Shown: one piece after another, positions 1-7,610 of the stretch
How positions within the stretch are numbered: position 1 is the stretch's first letter
How the letters are laid out: every line of letters begins with the position of its first letter
Assembly (NCBI RefSeq): GCF_001029105.3
Contig: NZ_CP011808.2
Coordinates: 62,001 to 126,000 of the forward strand
Direction: 5' to 3'
DNA: 64,000 bases
Source: Pandoraea faecigallinarum
GTDB lineage: Bacteria > Pseudomonadota > Gammaproteobacteria > Burkholderiales > Burkholderiaceae
Notes under the pieces: model-generated
Told to the model about the DNA's origin: nothing
Database searches by the model: none
The model's input: the letters and a program-made list of their open reading frames with translations, nothing else
Translations under genes and position numbers: made by a program

Positions 1-61
1 TCTGCCGTTGCAGACGGTCGAACTCGCCGAAAAGGTCGGTCCCGAAGTAGAGATCGCTCAT
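1..61 (-). CDS. Hsp20/alpha-crystallin small heat-shock protein, N-terminus only
   Basis: Only the first 20 codons lie inside the window; the gene runs off the left edge. The reading begins MSDLYFGTDLFGEFDRLQRQ, which is the characteristic start of Burkholderia Hsp20-family chaperones. They bind unfolding proteins in the cytoplasm and hold them for refolding by DnaK. I chose the ATG at 61 because a strong Shine-Dalgarno (AGGAGG, minus strand, 70-75) sits 8 bases upstream; an in-frame ATG at 67 is too close to it. A heat-shock type promoter and a possible RNA thermometer lie upstream. Family identity is from recalled sequence similarity over a short stretch. Confidence 0.8.
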   Translation of the reverse strand, partial: MSDLYFGTDLFGEFDRLQRQ

Positions 62-68
62 GGTCATT

Positions 69-93
69 TCCTCCTTCAAAACCAGCAGGAAGA
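69..93 (-). promoter_or_regulatory. Possible RNA thermometer hairpin over the hsp20 ribosome binding site
   Basis: On the minus strand UCUUCCU (87-93) can pair with AGGAGGA (69-75) over seven base pairs with one G-U wobble and an 11-base loop. The pairing buries the whole Shine-Dalgarno of the hsp20 start at 61. Small heat-shock genes of proteobacteria are commonly controlled by such ROSE/fourU type thermometers. The pairing is seen; the thermosensing role is inferred. Confidence 0.5.
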
Positions 94-195
94 CGAACCG
101 GCCTACGCGCTCCAGTCCGTCTGCCGTGCTGCGGGCAAACAAATCGAAACACGCAGCGCGCCGAACTGCTGGCGCGACTGCCTGAACGGCATTCA

Positions 196-223
196 AGATA
201 GGATCTTGCGCGGAAATTTCAAG
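196..223 (-). promoter_or_regulatory. Sigma-32 (heat-shock) promoter for hsp20
   Basis: Minus strand CTTGAAA (217-223), 13-base spacer, TCCTATCT (196-203). The -35 is a perfect match to the RpoH consensus; the -10 matches CCCCATNT at six of eight positions. It would give a leader of roughly 125 bases that contains the thermometer hairpin. Confidence 0.6.
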
Positions 224-243
224 GGGTATTGTGATTTTCTGTT

Positions 244-272
244 CTTGAATTCGGATGGCCAAATCCCTATCT
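244..272 (+). promoter_or_regulatory. Sigma-32 (heat-shock) promoter, divergent from hsp20
   Basis: CTTGAAT (244-250), 14-base spacer, CCCTATCT (265-272; seven of eight positions match CCCCATNT). It points right, toward the gene at 307, and lies back to back with the minus-strand heat-shock promoter at 196-223. Confidence 0.5.
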
Positions 273-306
273 TCAGGACGCTCCTGACGGACCATGCGAG
301 GACACC

Positions 307-690
307 ATGGAATTCGAATACGATTGGCTGACCCTTGGCCAGCACCGAATCCGGTTGCGCTCAACAAAGGGTTTCCCGACCGAGACGATGCGCACGGCGG
401 TTGAAGTAATCCGACTGGCGATCGACAGCAACATGAGCGCCCGTGCGCGGCTGGTTGAAGTGGTATTGCGGCAGGAATCCGCTTACGAGATTGCGGTTGG
501 CACCACCTTCGCCGAGGACCGGCTATGCGCGCCGCAGCTGGAAGCGGCGATCGCGACGGTGCTCGGCCTGCAACTGGCGCAAATCAACATTGTTGTGACC
601 GTCGTTACACAGGAGGAGGTCGACTTGCACTTCGGTGTGTACGAAAGGATGCTAGCGGAAAAGCTTGGCGTGGTGCCGCCGATCCAGTGA
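307..690 (+). CDS. Hypothetical protein (127 aa), probably heat-shock co-regulated
   Basis: No family recognised. The 127 residues begin MEFEYDWLTLGQHRIRL and are a soluble, mixed alpha/beta composition without signal peptide or membrane segment; the middle and C-terminal part (IATVLGLQLAQINIVVTVVT, then an acidic stretch) looks folded. The ATG at 307 has GAGGA four to five bases upstream. Directly upstream is a good sigma-32 promoter, divergent from hsp20, so a role in heat stress is likely though unproven. An overlapping reading from position 8 to 331 is a shadow of the hsp20 leader and is not called. Confidence 0.55.
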   Translation: MEFEYDWLTLGQHRIRLRSTKGFPTETMRTAVEVIRLAIDSNMSARARLVEVVLRQESAYEIAVGTTFAEDRLCAPQLEAAIATVLGLQLAQINIVVTVVTQEEVDLHFGVYERMLAEKLGVVPPIQ

Positions 691-947
691 CGCGCGCGGT
701 AAGCATTGGAGCAGCGGATCGGCAAGAGGTCGATTGTCGGCGAGGCAGGCCGGCCCCCGTCCTGTGGCGAGCGTCGTGGGTCGGCTCACGGCCTTTGTCC
801 GCAGGCAGTTGTCAGATGAAGCATAGCCTAACTGGACGTCAGGCGGGGCATGTCAAAGATGTCAGGATAGGGCCGTTCCTTCGATTGTTTGACGCCGGTC
901 CGTCAAAGTCATAGATTCCAGCCTGACACCATTGCTGGAAACTCGCC

Positions 948-1033
948 ATGAACGGTCAGCGCGTCGGCTACGTACGGGTCAGCACGTTCGAGCAAAACGC
1001 CGGGCGCCAGCTCGACGGCGTTGCGCTGGACCC
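948..1033 (+). pseudogene. Tn3-type serine resolvase, N-terminal stub
   Basis: The first 28 codons read as a resolvase/invertase start: GQRVGYVRVST carries the catalytic-domain beta strand with the serine nucleophile, followed by FEQN...RQLDGV. After about 1033 the frame runs into IS3 sequence in the opposite orientation and the remaining ~155 residues are absent. It is a remnant of a Tn3-family transposon or plasmid resolution module. Nothing recognisable lies between 691 and 947 apart from possible res-site sequence, which I cannot delimit. Confidence 0.75.
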
Positions 1034-1046
1034 ATTAAACCTACCG

Positions 1047-1302
1047 CGGCCCTTTTTAAGATGTCGCGCTCCTCCTCGGTACGACGCAGTTGCGCCCGAA
1101 GTCGCAAAATCTCGCTCTTGGCCTCGACCAGCTCGCTCGCCTGCTTTTCGGTTTTGTCCGGGGTGACCGCCTTGACCCACTTGTAAAGACTGTGCGCTGA
1201 GACGCCAAGACGGGCGGACACCTCTGCAACGGAGTGGCCGCGTTCGACGATCTGGCGGACCGCCTCTTCCTTAAATTCCGGTGTAAATCGCTCTGCACTC
1301 AT
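1047..1302 (-). pseudogene. IS3-family OrfA transposase, 3' truncated
   Basis: The minus-strand reading from 1302 (MSAERFTPEFKEEAVRQ) is a typical IS3-group OrfA: a helix-turn-helix (VAEVSARLGVSAHSLYKWV) followed by a leucine-zipper-like coiled coil (EILRLRAQLRRTEEERDILK). It loses similarity after about 80 residues, at the junction with the resolvase stub near 1047, so OrfB is missing. A strong ribosome binding site (GGAGGAGG) precedes the start. It is inactive by itself. Confidence 0.8.
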
Positions 1303-1362
1303 GGACCTCCTCCTATGCTCAAATCATAGGCCAGAAGTGCTTACGATCCCGGCAGCAGTTCA

Positions 1363-1679
1363 CGCCGCGCTGCAGGCGCTAAACGCCGAGCGCGAGATAC
1401 CCATCGAAATCCGCCAGAACAAGTACCTGAACAACCTCGTCGAGCAGGACCACCGCGCGATCAAACGGCGCGTCAGACCGATGCTGGGTTTCCAAAATTT
1501 CCGTGGTGCCCGCATCGTCCTGGGCGGCATCGAGACCATGCACCTGATTCGTAAGGGGCAAATGCTTGCCCCCAAGGGACGCCGTGTGTCCCCTGCTGAG
1601 CAATTCTATGGGTTGGCCGCGTAAAATCCAACGCGACCCTGGCTTCGCTTCGGCGTAACTTCGTTATCGCGACAGAACC
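1363..1679 (+). mobile_element. IS6-family element, right-end remnant
   Basis: Codes for the last ~85 residues of an IS6/IS26-type DDE transposase (KYLNNLVEQDHRAIKRRVRP with the catalytic Glu, then GIETMHLIRKGQ and the C-terminal AEQFYGLAA), stop at 1622-1624. The right inverted repeat GGTTCTGTCGCGATAA (reverse complement) ends at 1679. It matches the right part of the element at 3542-4302 almost base for base, but keeps the correct frame at the 3' end. The left end and the first two catalytic Asp residues are gone. Confidence 0.85.
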
Positions 1680-1724
1680 TCATCTGCAGAACTCCCTCTT
1701 AACGAGAAAATTCTACTTCTCCTA

Positions 1725-1792
1725 GCCGTGGATTCCAGGGGGCATTACCGACGAACAAGCACGGCAAGCGCTATTTTGGCTACAAGCTCTCA
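1725..1792 (+). pseudogene. IS5-like transposase fragment
   Basis: A short stretch reads TNKHGKRYFGYKLS in one frame, the motif that precedes the first catalytic region in many IS5/IS1182-type transposases. Both sides are cut; its right edge abuts the 3' end of the LRR gene. Confidence 0.45.
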
Positions 1793-2776
1793 GGCAGCGG
1801 GGCCAACGTTTAAATGATTTACCGAAGACAGTGCGCCACTAAGTTTATCGGTTTCGATTGTACCATCGGTCACAAGGCGCAATGACTCAAGGTTGTTTAG
1901 CTCCCGCAAAGGGCCTTCTAGGTGATCAAAGCCCTCTTGGGTGAGCTCTTTGCTGTCGCGCATATCGATCTCGACGTTTCTCAGGCTTTTTATCCCAGAT
2001 ATTCCGTTGAACAGAATTTTCATTTCATCGTCAGTTACGGAATTTTCCTCCATGATTATTTGAATTTTTTCTAAATTATTAAATTTCCCCAATTTTTCAA
2101 GTGACTTCCCCAAAGAACCAAAAACGTTTTTATCATCAAAAACGTAAGCCGTCCATTTAAAAACCAATATCAACTCTTTTAAGTTGGACAAATGCTTTAA
2201 ACTATCAAAAACTAATTTTGAGCTTGCGAAATGATGTTCAGCGTGATATTTGGCGTTGCTACTCAAGCTAATATTCAAACCCAACCTTTCAATTTTTCGG
2301 CAGTCTGACCCCAAGATTTTCCCAAGCTCTTCATATTGCTTAGTCGAATTTATTTTTTCTGCTAATTCGACAAAAAGTTCGCGCAAGTTCGCCAATGAAT
2401 AACCGGCGAAGAGTTGTTTTTTTAAAGTCTCTTTGTCGTTAAGCCAACCAGTACAGCACACCGCGGTCAGACTACTGACTTTCACTTGATGAATGGCGCG
2501 TCTCTTATCCATTGGCGGACTTGGCAACGCCATATCGCCCGGCGCCGGGTCAGTGTAGGCCTCCTTAACACCAGCCTCTCCTATCACAGCAAAATGGCCG
2601 TTGTGCTGCGGCGGAGCAGCTTCCCAGTTTTTACGGTTTATGGCTGCCTGTTCCAGGTCGTGTTTATTTTTCTCGTTCTCATCTACATCCGGCCCAGAAG
2701 TTTCGGTGGCGTTCTTGTTTTCTGTCGGGATGGCTAAATTCATCTGGTGATTAACAGCTTTGTATATTGTGATTGA
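1790..2776 (-). CDS. Leucine-rich-repeat protein, candidate secreted effector
   Basis: About 328 residues from the ATG at 2776 (a GTG at 2827 and an ATG at 2743 are alternatives; none has a good Shine-Dalgarno). The N-terminal ~130 residues are polar and disordered-looking. From about residue 180 on there are irregular leucine-rich repeats with the pattern LxxLxxLxLxx (SLKHLSNLKELILVF, NNLEKIQIIM, GIKSLRNVEIDM, LRELNNLESLRLV). The gene is strikingly AT-rich compared with its surroundings, suggesting transfer. No signal peptide is seen, which would suit type III export. The last residues run into IS5-like sequence, so the natural C-terminus may be lost. LRR proteins in host-associated bacteria commonly bind host proteins; the precise role is unknown. 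Confidence 0.65.
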   Translation of the reverse strand, partial: SITIYKAVNHQMNLAIPTENKNATETSGPDVDENEKNKHDLEQAAINRKNWEAAPPQHNGHFAVIGEAGVKEAYTDPAPGDMALPSPPMDKRRAIHQVKVSSLTAVCCTGWLNDKETLKKQLFAGYSLANLRELFVELAEKINSTKQYEELGKILGSDCRKIERLGLNISLSSNAKYHAEHHFASSKLVFDSLKHLSNLKELILVFKWTAYVFDDKNVFGSLGKSLEKLGKFNNLEKIQIIMEENSVTDDEMKILFNGISGIKSLRNVEIDMRDSKELTQEGFDHLEGPLRELNNLESLRLVTDGTIETDKLSGALSSVNHLNVGPAA

Positions 2777-2828
2777 CATTTGTTTTATATGGCCTATTAA
2801 AAAACGAAATTTTTCAATGTGGTACACA

Positions 2829-3541
2829 ACTCAAGCGACTGCCTGGCAACGCGGACATTGTCGTTAACTTCGCACTCACCATTAGAGGCCAGCACAAAGC
2901 CCTGCAACGGGGCGTTTAAATTTAACTTCAAGCTGTGAAGGACACCTGAAAAGCGAAAACCTAAGGATAGCAGCGCCAGATTGACGACATTCTGTGCCTC
3001 CTGATCGAACCTCTACTGCCAGCGGCGAAGCTCAAGCGAAAAGCAATCAACGTCGCCCGCGACTGCCCGATTGGGCAGCTTTGGAGAGCGTCCCGCTCGT
3101 ACTCAAGGTCAGCAATCGCCGGGCATCTTTGCCGACTCGATTGTGCTTTAGCAGCGTCTCGGAATTTTTGTCAGCCAAGCCGCAGGCATGTTTTACAGCC
3201 ATTGTCGGCCGCCCCGCTAAGGCCGCCATCAGGTGACCACCTGATATGACGCCGGTACCGGTGTACCGCGCGACGCCCCACCGGCCACGTTCGCGCGCTG
3301 CCGGCGTGAGCTCGATCCGATCCGGGCCGTCTCTGCCGGCTTCGCGGGTCTTCGTGGGGCTCCACGCCGAAACCGCCTATGAAAGGATCCTGCGTCGGAT
3401 GTTTGTGACTTTGATTGGCACCGATTACGAGGACGGATCGAACGGCTTACATCACATCGTCCGTGATCGCCGTGGGCTTTGTTCAGATGGGTAAGAGTTT
3501 CCGTATTGCGGGTGCAACTATCCATTTTTGACGCAAACACA
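2829..3541. other. IS debris without an intact gene
   Basis: A plus-strand reading near 2984-3050 (IEPLLPAAKLKRK) resembles the N-terminus of IS5-type transposases, but frames are broken on both sides. Between about 3240 and 3541 I see no supported gene. The stretch seems to be recombined IS ends between the LRR gene and the IS6 element. Confidence 0.35.
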
Positions 3542-4302
3542 GGTTCCGTCGCAATAGGGGTAGTCAGGTAGACCCTACGATTTCGAGCACTGGGAACCCA
3601 GTCGATGAAGCGCGCAGCCAAACCGCCGAAAAAGCCCTTGCCCGCAGGCATCGCCAAGGTCCTGAAGCGGTTGCACTACCCGTTGGAGGTTATGTTGCAG
3701 TGCGTGCGCTGGTACGTGGCCTATTCGCTGAGCTCGCGAGATCTGGAGGAAATGATGGCCGAGCGAGGCGTGGCGGTGGACCACTCGACGATCCGTCGCT
3801 GGGTGATCAAGTTGCTGCCGGTTTTCGATAAAGCGATACGTCGCCGCCTGCGCCCAGTCGGTGAGAGCTGGCGCATGGACGAGACCTATATTCGGGTCAG
3901 AGGCCAGTGGAAATACCTCTACCGGGCGGTGGACAAGGCGGGCCACACCATTGATTTTCTGCTATGCGCGCGCCGCGATACCGCCGCCGCGCTGCAGGCG
4001 CTGGGCGCCCAGCGCGAGACACCCATCGAAATCCGCCAGAACAAGTACCTGAACAACCTTGTCGAGCAGGACCACCGCGCGATCAAACGGCGCGTCAGAC
4101 CGATGCTGGGTTTCCAGAATTTCCGTTGTGCCCGCATTGTCCTGGGCGGCATCGAGACCATGCACCTGATTCGTAAGGGGCAAATGCTTGCCCCCAAAGG
4201 GACGCCGTGCGTCCCCTGCTGAGCAATTCTATGCACTGGCCGCGTAAAAACCAATCTGCCCCTGGCTTCGCTTCGGCGTAATTTCGTTATCGCGACAGAA
4301 CC
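3542..4302 (+). mobile_element. IS6-family insertion sequence, defective
   Basis: The ends are GGTTCCGTCGCAATA (3542) and the reverse complement of GGTTCTGTCGCGATAA (ending at 4302), the terminal inverted repeats of an IS6-family element. Total length is 761 bp, about 90 bp shorter than expected, owing to an internal deletion in the transposase. No 8-bp target duplication is seen: left flank CAAACACA, right flank CTTCATCA. It interrupts IS3 sequence on the right. Together with the remnant at 1363-1679 it brackets the LRR gene in direct orientation. Confidence 0.85.
3605..4222 (+). pseudogene. IS6-family transposase with internal deletion and frameshift
   Basis: Reads as an IS26-like transposase: N-terminal HTH (SSRDLEEMMAERGVAVDHST), first catalytic Asp in WRMDETYIRVRG, and the Glu in NNLVEQDHRAIKRR. 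Between DTAA and ALQALG about 30 residues are missing, including the second catalytic Asp (normally in a TIDKSGAN-like motif). An extra A near 4197 then shifts the frame, replacing the normal AEQFY...LAA end with TPCVPC. Both defects should make the protein inactive. The copy at 1363-1679 lacks the second defect. Confidence 0.85.
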
Positions 4303-4450
4303 CTTCATCAGCGTGCCCACGTGCCGGCGCCCCACCTCGATGCCCTCGCGCCGCAGCAGACGAGCCAGCATGCGCGCTCCCGCGAACGGGAACTCAAGAT
4401 GCAGCTCGTCGATACGACGCATCAAGCCGCGATCCCGGACATTGCCGATC
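4303..4450 (-). pseudogene. IS3-family OrfB fragment
   Basis: The minus strand reads LMRRIDELHLEFPFAGARM, then LLRREGIEVGRRHVGTLMK, which is the segment upstream of the catalytic core in IS3-group OrfB. The rest of OrfB was removed or displaced by the IS6 element whose right end is at 4302. Confidence 0.75.
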
Positions 4451-4461
4451 CGACGGTAATC

Positions 4462-4483
4462 ATTGCCATCCACGGTTGGCAAT
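4462..4483. promoter_or_regulatory. Inverted repeat upstream of higBA, probable autoregulatory operator
   Basis: ATTGCCA (4462-4468), 8-base spacer, TGGCAAT (4477-4483): perfect 7-base arms, located 28 bases upstream of the toxin start. The antitoxin is an HTH protein, and autoregulation through such a palindrome is the norm for this family. Confidence 0.5.
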
Positions 4484-4510
4484 GTGTGAACTATGGATTA
4501 CAATAACGGC

Positions 4511-4810
4511 ATGATCCTAATCCGTACCACCGACGTATTCGACGCATGGTTCGAGAGCCTCAAGGACCGCATGGCAAAGCGCCGCATCCAAGCTCGCATT
4601 GATCGTTTGGCGATGGGCAATCCCGGCGATACCAACTCTGCCGGAGCCCCGATTACCGAATTGCGGGTTGATCACGGTCCCGGCTACCGCGTCTACTACG
4701 TGCAGCGCGGCGCTGTGATGGTCATCCTGCTGTGCGGTGGCGACAAATCAACGCAGGCATCGGACATCAAGGCCGCGCATCGGATGCTGCCCCACCTTGA
4801 CATGGAGTGA
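4511..4810 (+). CDS. higB: HigB/RelE-type toxin (addiction module killer)
   Basis: 99 residues starting MILIRTTDVFDAWFESLKDR, the canonical start of the Gp49-like (PF05973) HigB group of the RelE/ParE superfamily, which cleave mRNA in the ribosome. The family landmarks are visible: R35-ARIDRL helix, PGYRVYYVQRG strand and the C-terminal ILLCGGDKSTQ motif. An upstream in-frame ATG at 4493 would add six atypical residues, so 4511 is preferred. Toxin precedes antitoxin with a 3-base gap, as is usual for higBA. The gene looks intact and is likely a plasmid-stabilising module. Confidence 0.9.
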   Translation: MILIRTTDVFDAWFESLKDRMAKRRIQARIDRLAMGNPGDTNSAGAPITELRVDHGPGYRVYYVQRGAVMVILLCGGDKSTQASDIKAAHRMLPHLDME

Positions 4811-4813
4811 GGG

Positions 4814-5110
4814 ATGGAGAAAATCAAAACCCGGCCGTGGGATTCGGCCGAATATCTGAAGACCGAAGAAGATGTCACCGAATATTTTGAGGCATGTCTT
4901 CTAGAAGGCGGTGACGATCCCGCATTCATTGCTCAAGCACTTGGCGTGATTGCCCGCGCACGCGGTATGACGCAAGTTGCCCGCGATGCTGGTTTGACAC
5001 GGGAAGGCCTGTACAAGGCGTTGTCGAGCGATGGCAACCCGAGCTTTGGAACCATTTTAAGAGTCATCAAAGCGCTTGGGTTGCAATTGCACGCAACGGC
5101 ACATGCCTGA
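4814..5110 (+). CDS. higA: HigA-type antitoxin (putative addiction module antidote)
   Basis: 98 residues. The N-terminus (RPWDSAEYLKTEEDVTEYFE) and C-terminal Xre-like helix-turn-helix (MTQVARDAGLTREGLYKALS) are typical of the HigA-like antidote family. It neutralises the toxin encoded just upstream and most likely represses the operon at the palindrome 4462-4483. GTGAGGG overlapping the end of higB supplies the ribosome binding site. Confidence 0.9.
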   Translation: MEKIKTRPWDSAEYLKTEEDVTEYFEACLLEGGDDPAFIAQALGVIARARGMTQVARDAGLTREGLYKALSSDGNPSFGTILRVIKALGLQLHATAHA

Positions 5111-5112
5111 AT

Positions 5113-5647
5113 GGCACTGTCACGTTATCGGTAAGTTCGCGTACGATGAAGCGATGAGAAAACCAAAATCGCTCTATCGCGGCCACCGATTCCCAGCGTC
5201 GGTCATCAGCCGTGCCGTGCGTTGGTACTTCCGATTTCAGCTCAGCCTGCGCGACATCGAAGCGTTGCTGTTCGAGCGCGGGGTGATAGTCAGCTACGAG
5301 ACGATCCGCCGCTGGTGCGACAAGTTTGGCGCGGGTTTTGCCCACCGGGTCAAAGCGGCACGCTGCAAGCCCGGTAGCACGTGGCATCTCGACGAGATGT
5401 TTGTAAGCCTGCGCGGTGAGCAGTACCTGCTGTGGCGCGCCGTCGACGCGCATGGCGCGCAACTCGCATCCTGCTGCAGAAGCGGCGCGATAAGGCGGCC
5501 GCCAAGCGCTTCTTCAAGGGCGTGCTGCGCTCGAACCCGGTGCCGCACAAGATCGTGACCGATCAACTGCGCAGCTATGCGGCGGCTAAAGCCGACATCC
5601 CGGCGCTGGCCAATGTGAAGCATGTGTTTGTCAAAGTGTTAGCGCCG
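5113..5647 (+). mobile_element. Second IS6-family element, truncated on the right
   Basis: Starts with GGCACTGTCACG at 5113, an IS26-type terminus lying only three bases after the higA stop. The transposase is related to but clearly different from the IS6 copy at 3542. The right half has been replaced by the left end of an IS21 element at about 5648. Confidence 0.75.
5154..5645 (+). pseudogene. IS6-family transposase, frameshifted and truncated
   Basis: From ATG 5154 the reading MRKPKSLYRGHRFPASVIS through LSLRDIEALLFERGVIVSYE and the first catalytic region WHLDEMFVSLRG is a normal IS6 transposase. At about 5465 one base is missing (expected DILLQKRRD) and the frame moves on to another phase, which then reads AAAKRFFKGVLR and the second catalytic region KIVTDQLRSYAAAK. 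Similarity ends at 5645, before the catalytic Glu. Inactive. Confidence 0.8.
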
Positions 5648-5718
5648 ATGTAAAACTGACCCCCACGCGCCGAAGTAAACCTGACCCACCTGGGAGAGGA
5701 TGGCGGTTTTTGCCGCCG

Positions 5719-6031
5719 ATGCTGACTCAGGAGCAAGCAGTGGAAATCAAGGTATTGGCAAGACGCGGGACGTCGGTGCGGGAGATAGTGAGGCAGATGG
5801 GTGTCTCGCGCAACACGGTCCGGCGATACGTGCGTGACCAGCAAGCGAGCCGGTACAAAGAGCGAATGCCCCGGGCAACCAAACTGGACCGGTTCAAGGA
5901 ATATGTGCAGGGTCGCATAGAGGCAGCACGGCCACACTGGATTCCAGCAACAGTATTGCTGCGCGAGTTGCGCGATGAAGGCTATGAAGGCGGCATCAGC
6001 CAGCTCAAGGCGTACCTCGCGCAATACAAGC
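5719..6031 (+). pseudogene. istA: IS21-family IstA transposase, N-terminal part
   Basis: Starts MLTQEQAVEIKVLARRG and contains the IstA N-terminal helix-turn-helix (SVREIVRQMGVSRNTVRRYV) followed by the conserved ARPHWIPATVLLRELRDEGY and GGISQLKAYL segments. The coding sequence is cut after about 104 residues by the IS3 element that begins at 6032, so the catalytic core and IstB are missing. The IS21 left end (TGTAAAACTGACCCC) lies near 5648. Confidence 0.85.
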
Positions 6032-6094
6032 TGACCCTGCCTCGATTTCACGTACACCAAGAAGTGGTTAACTTCTGAGGTACGGAGAATCGAA

Positions 6095-6415
6095 ATGAAA
6101 GATGGGAAACTGCCCAAGCGGCAGTACACAGAGGAATTCAAGGCTGAAGCCGTCAGGCTTGCGGCGTCGGTAGGCGGGCACGAGGCCGCACGGCGCCTTG
6201 GTGTGCCGGTGGCCACGGTGGGCAACTGGTCAAGGCGCGGCGTTGCTTCGTCCGGCCCGGGCGGTGGGCCAGCCGCTGGAGAGGCGCCGGCCCGTCGCCC
6301 CGTCAGTGAGCTGGAGGCGGAGAACAGTCGCCTTCGTAGGGAATTGGCCGAAGCGAAGCTGGATGTAGAAATCCTGCGAAAAGCGACGGCGTACTTCGCC
6401 AAAGTGTCGCGATGA
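6095..6415 (+). CDS. IS3-family transposase OrfA
   Basis: 106 residues: KRQYTEEFKAEAVRLAASVG, an HTH (GHEAARRLGVPVATVGNWSRR), a Gly/Ala/Pro-rich linker, and a coiled coil (ELEAENSRLRRELAEAKLDVEILRK in pieces) ending AYFAKVSR. It overlaps orfB by four bases (ATGA), the arrangement typical for IS3 where OrfAB is made by -1 frameshifting. Confidence 0.85.
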   Translation: MKDGKLPKRQYTEEFKAEAVRLAASVGGHEAARRLGVPVATVGNWSRRGVASSGPGGGPAAGEAPARRPVSELEAENSRLRRELAEAKLDVEILRKATAYFAKVSR

Positions 6416-7275
6416 AGTACGCCTGGATCGACAAACATCGCGACCAGTACCCTGTCAACCGCTTGTGCCGCGTGTTGGGCGTATCGCGAAGCGGCTATTG
6501 CCAGTGGCGTGTGCGTCCACCGAGCTCCCGGGCGTTGGTCAATCAGGCCCTGGATGCCGAGGTGGCCGCCATCCACCAGGCCAGCCGCCGTAGCTAGGGC
6601 CGGCCTCGAATCGTCCAGAGACTGCGCCAGCAGGGCCAGATGGTTGGCGCCGAGCGGGTTCGCAAGAGCCTACGGCGCCAAGGGCTGAGGCCGGTGTACA
6701 GAAGGCCGTTCGTGGTGACCACCGACTCGGCACATCCTCTGCCGGTGGCCGCGAACCTCCTGGATCGGCGCTTCGACGGCTGGCAGCCCGATCAGGCCTG
6801 GGTGGCCGACATCACGTACGTGCCCACGGGCGAGGGCTGGTTGTACCTTGCGGCAGTGATGGACTTGGCTGGCCGGCGGATCGTGGGCTGGTCAATGTCC
6901 GAAGCGATAGATGCGAGCTTGGTGTGCGCCGCTCTGAAATCGGCATGGTGGCAACGCAAGCCGGACAAGGGCCTGCTTGTGCATACCGATCGCGGGTCGC
7001 AATATGCCAGTGGGCGCTACCGAGCGCTGGCTGGCGACCTGGACAACACGATGTCCATGAGCAGGAGAGGCAACGCTTGGGACAACGCGCCGATGGAGAG
7101 CTTCTTCAAGACGCTGAAGGTCGAGCGCATCTACCAGGTACGCTACGAAACGCGGGCGCAGGCCAGGCTGGATATCGTGGACTGGATCGAGGGTTGGTAC
7201 AACCGCCAGCGCCTGCACTCGGCCAACGGCTTCCTTGCCCCTGTGGCGTGGGAGAATGCCTGCTTGGCTGCATGA
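6412..7275 (+). pseudogene. IS3-family transposase OrfB with an in-frame nonsense codon
   Basis: The frame codes for a complete IS3 OrfB with the DDE triad: Asp in VADITYVPT, Asp in LLVHTDRGSQY, Glu in NAPMESFFKTLKVE, and the C-terminal WYNRQRLHSANGF. A TAG at 6595-6597 stands where related proteins have RRSYGRP, so a single Tyr-to-stop change (TAC/TAT to TAG) breaks the gene after residue 61. Everything else in frame is intact, so the mutation looks recent. Confidence 0.85.
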
Positions 7276-7305
7276 CTTGATGTACGTGGAAACGAGACAG
7301 GGTCA

Positions 7306-7602
7306 TTAAGCCGGTTTAACCGATGAGCGCTGGGTAGCAGGACGATTAATTTTTACAGGATGACACGTCGAAAGGTTGCGCTGGCAATCGTATGTAATGA
7401 CAAGACAGGTCGGACCGGGACTCGCTAAACCTGAATTTTCGGATGAGCTTCGAGCTCGCTAAGGAAATGAGGTGCGGGTCCGCGGATTTCATGGTGGGCC
7501 GCAGCGTATCAGGCTGCAAACAAGCCCGGATATGAAGCTGCAACCCCTCCTGTCACAGTCGGAACACACGAAAAACCGTCGCAAACGGGAGGCGTTCATA
7601 TA
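7306..7602 (+). mobile_element. IS1111-type (IS110 family) element, orphan 3' end with putative guide RNA region
   Basis: The first bases read AAG CCG GTT TAA, i.e. the last codons KPV-stop of an IS1111 transposase identical in protein to the end of the complete gene at 8449-9468. The following ~280 bases align throughout with the 3' noncoding region of that complete element (shared blocks CGTCGAAAGGTTGCGC, GGACCGGGACTCGCTAAACC, GCAAACGGGA), but with many differences. The right subterminal repeat GGGAGGCGTTC is at 7587-7597. The transposase itself was removed on the left by the IS3 element. In the IS1111 group this region is the one known to encode the bridge/seekRNA. Confidence 0.7.
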
Positions 7603-7610
7603 AGCCGAAA

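Larger units (their letters stand above)
6032..7305 (+). mobile_element. IS3-family insertion sequence, near complete
   Basis: Terminal inverted repeats TGACCCTGCCTCGATTTCAC (6032) and TGACCCTGTCTCGTTTCCAC (reverse complement, ending 7305) are well matched over about 29 bases. It carries overlapping orfA and orfB. The left flank is IS21 istA, the right flank is the end of an IS1111 element, so the two sides do not come from one target: recombination or deletion followed insertion. A nonsense codon in orfB makes it non-autonomous. Confidence 0.85.

Noticed and set aside
8..331. Plus-strand 107-codon ORF
   Set aside because: It lies over the hsp20 start and leader on the other strand; no ribosome binding site, no family.
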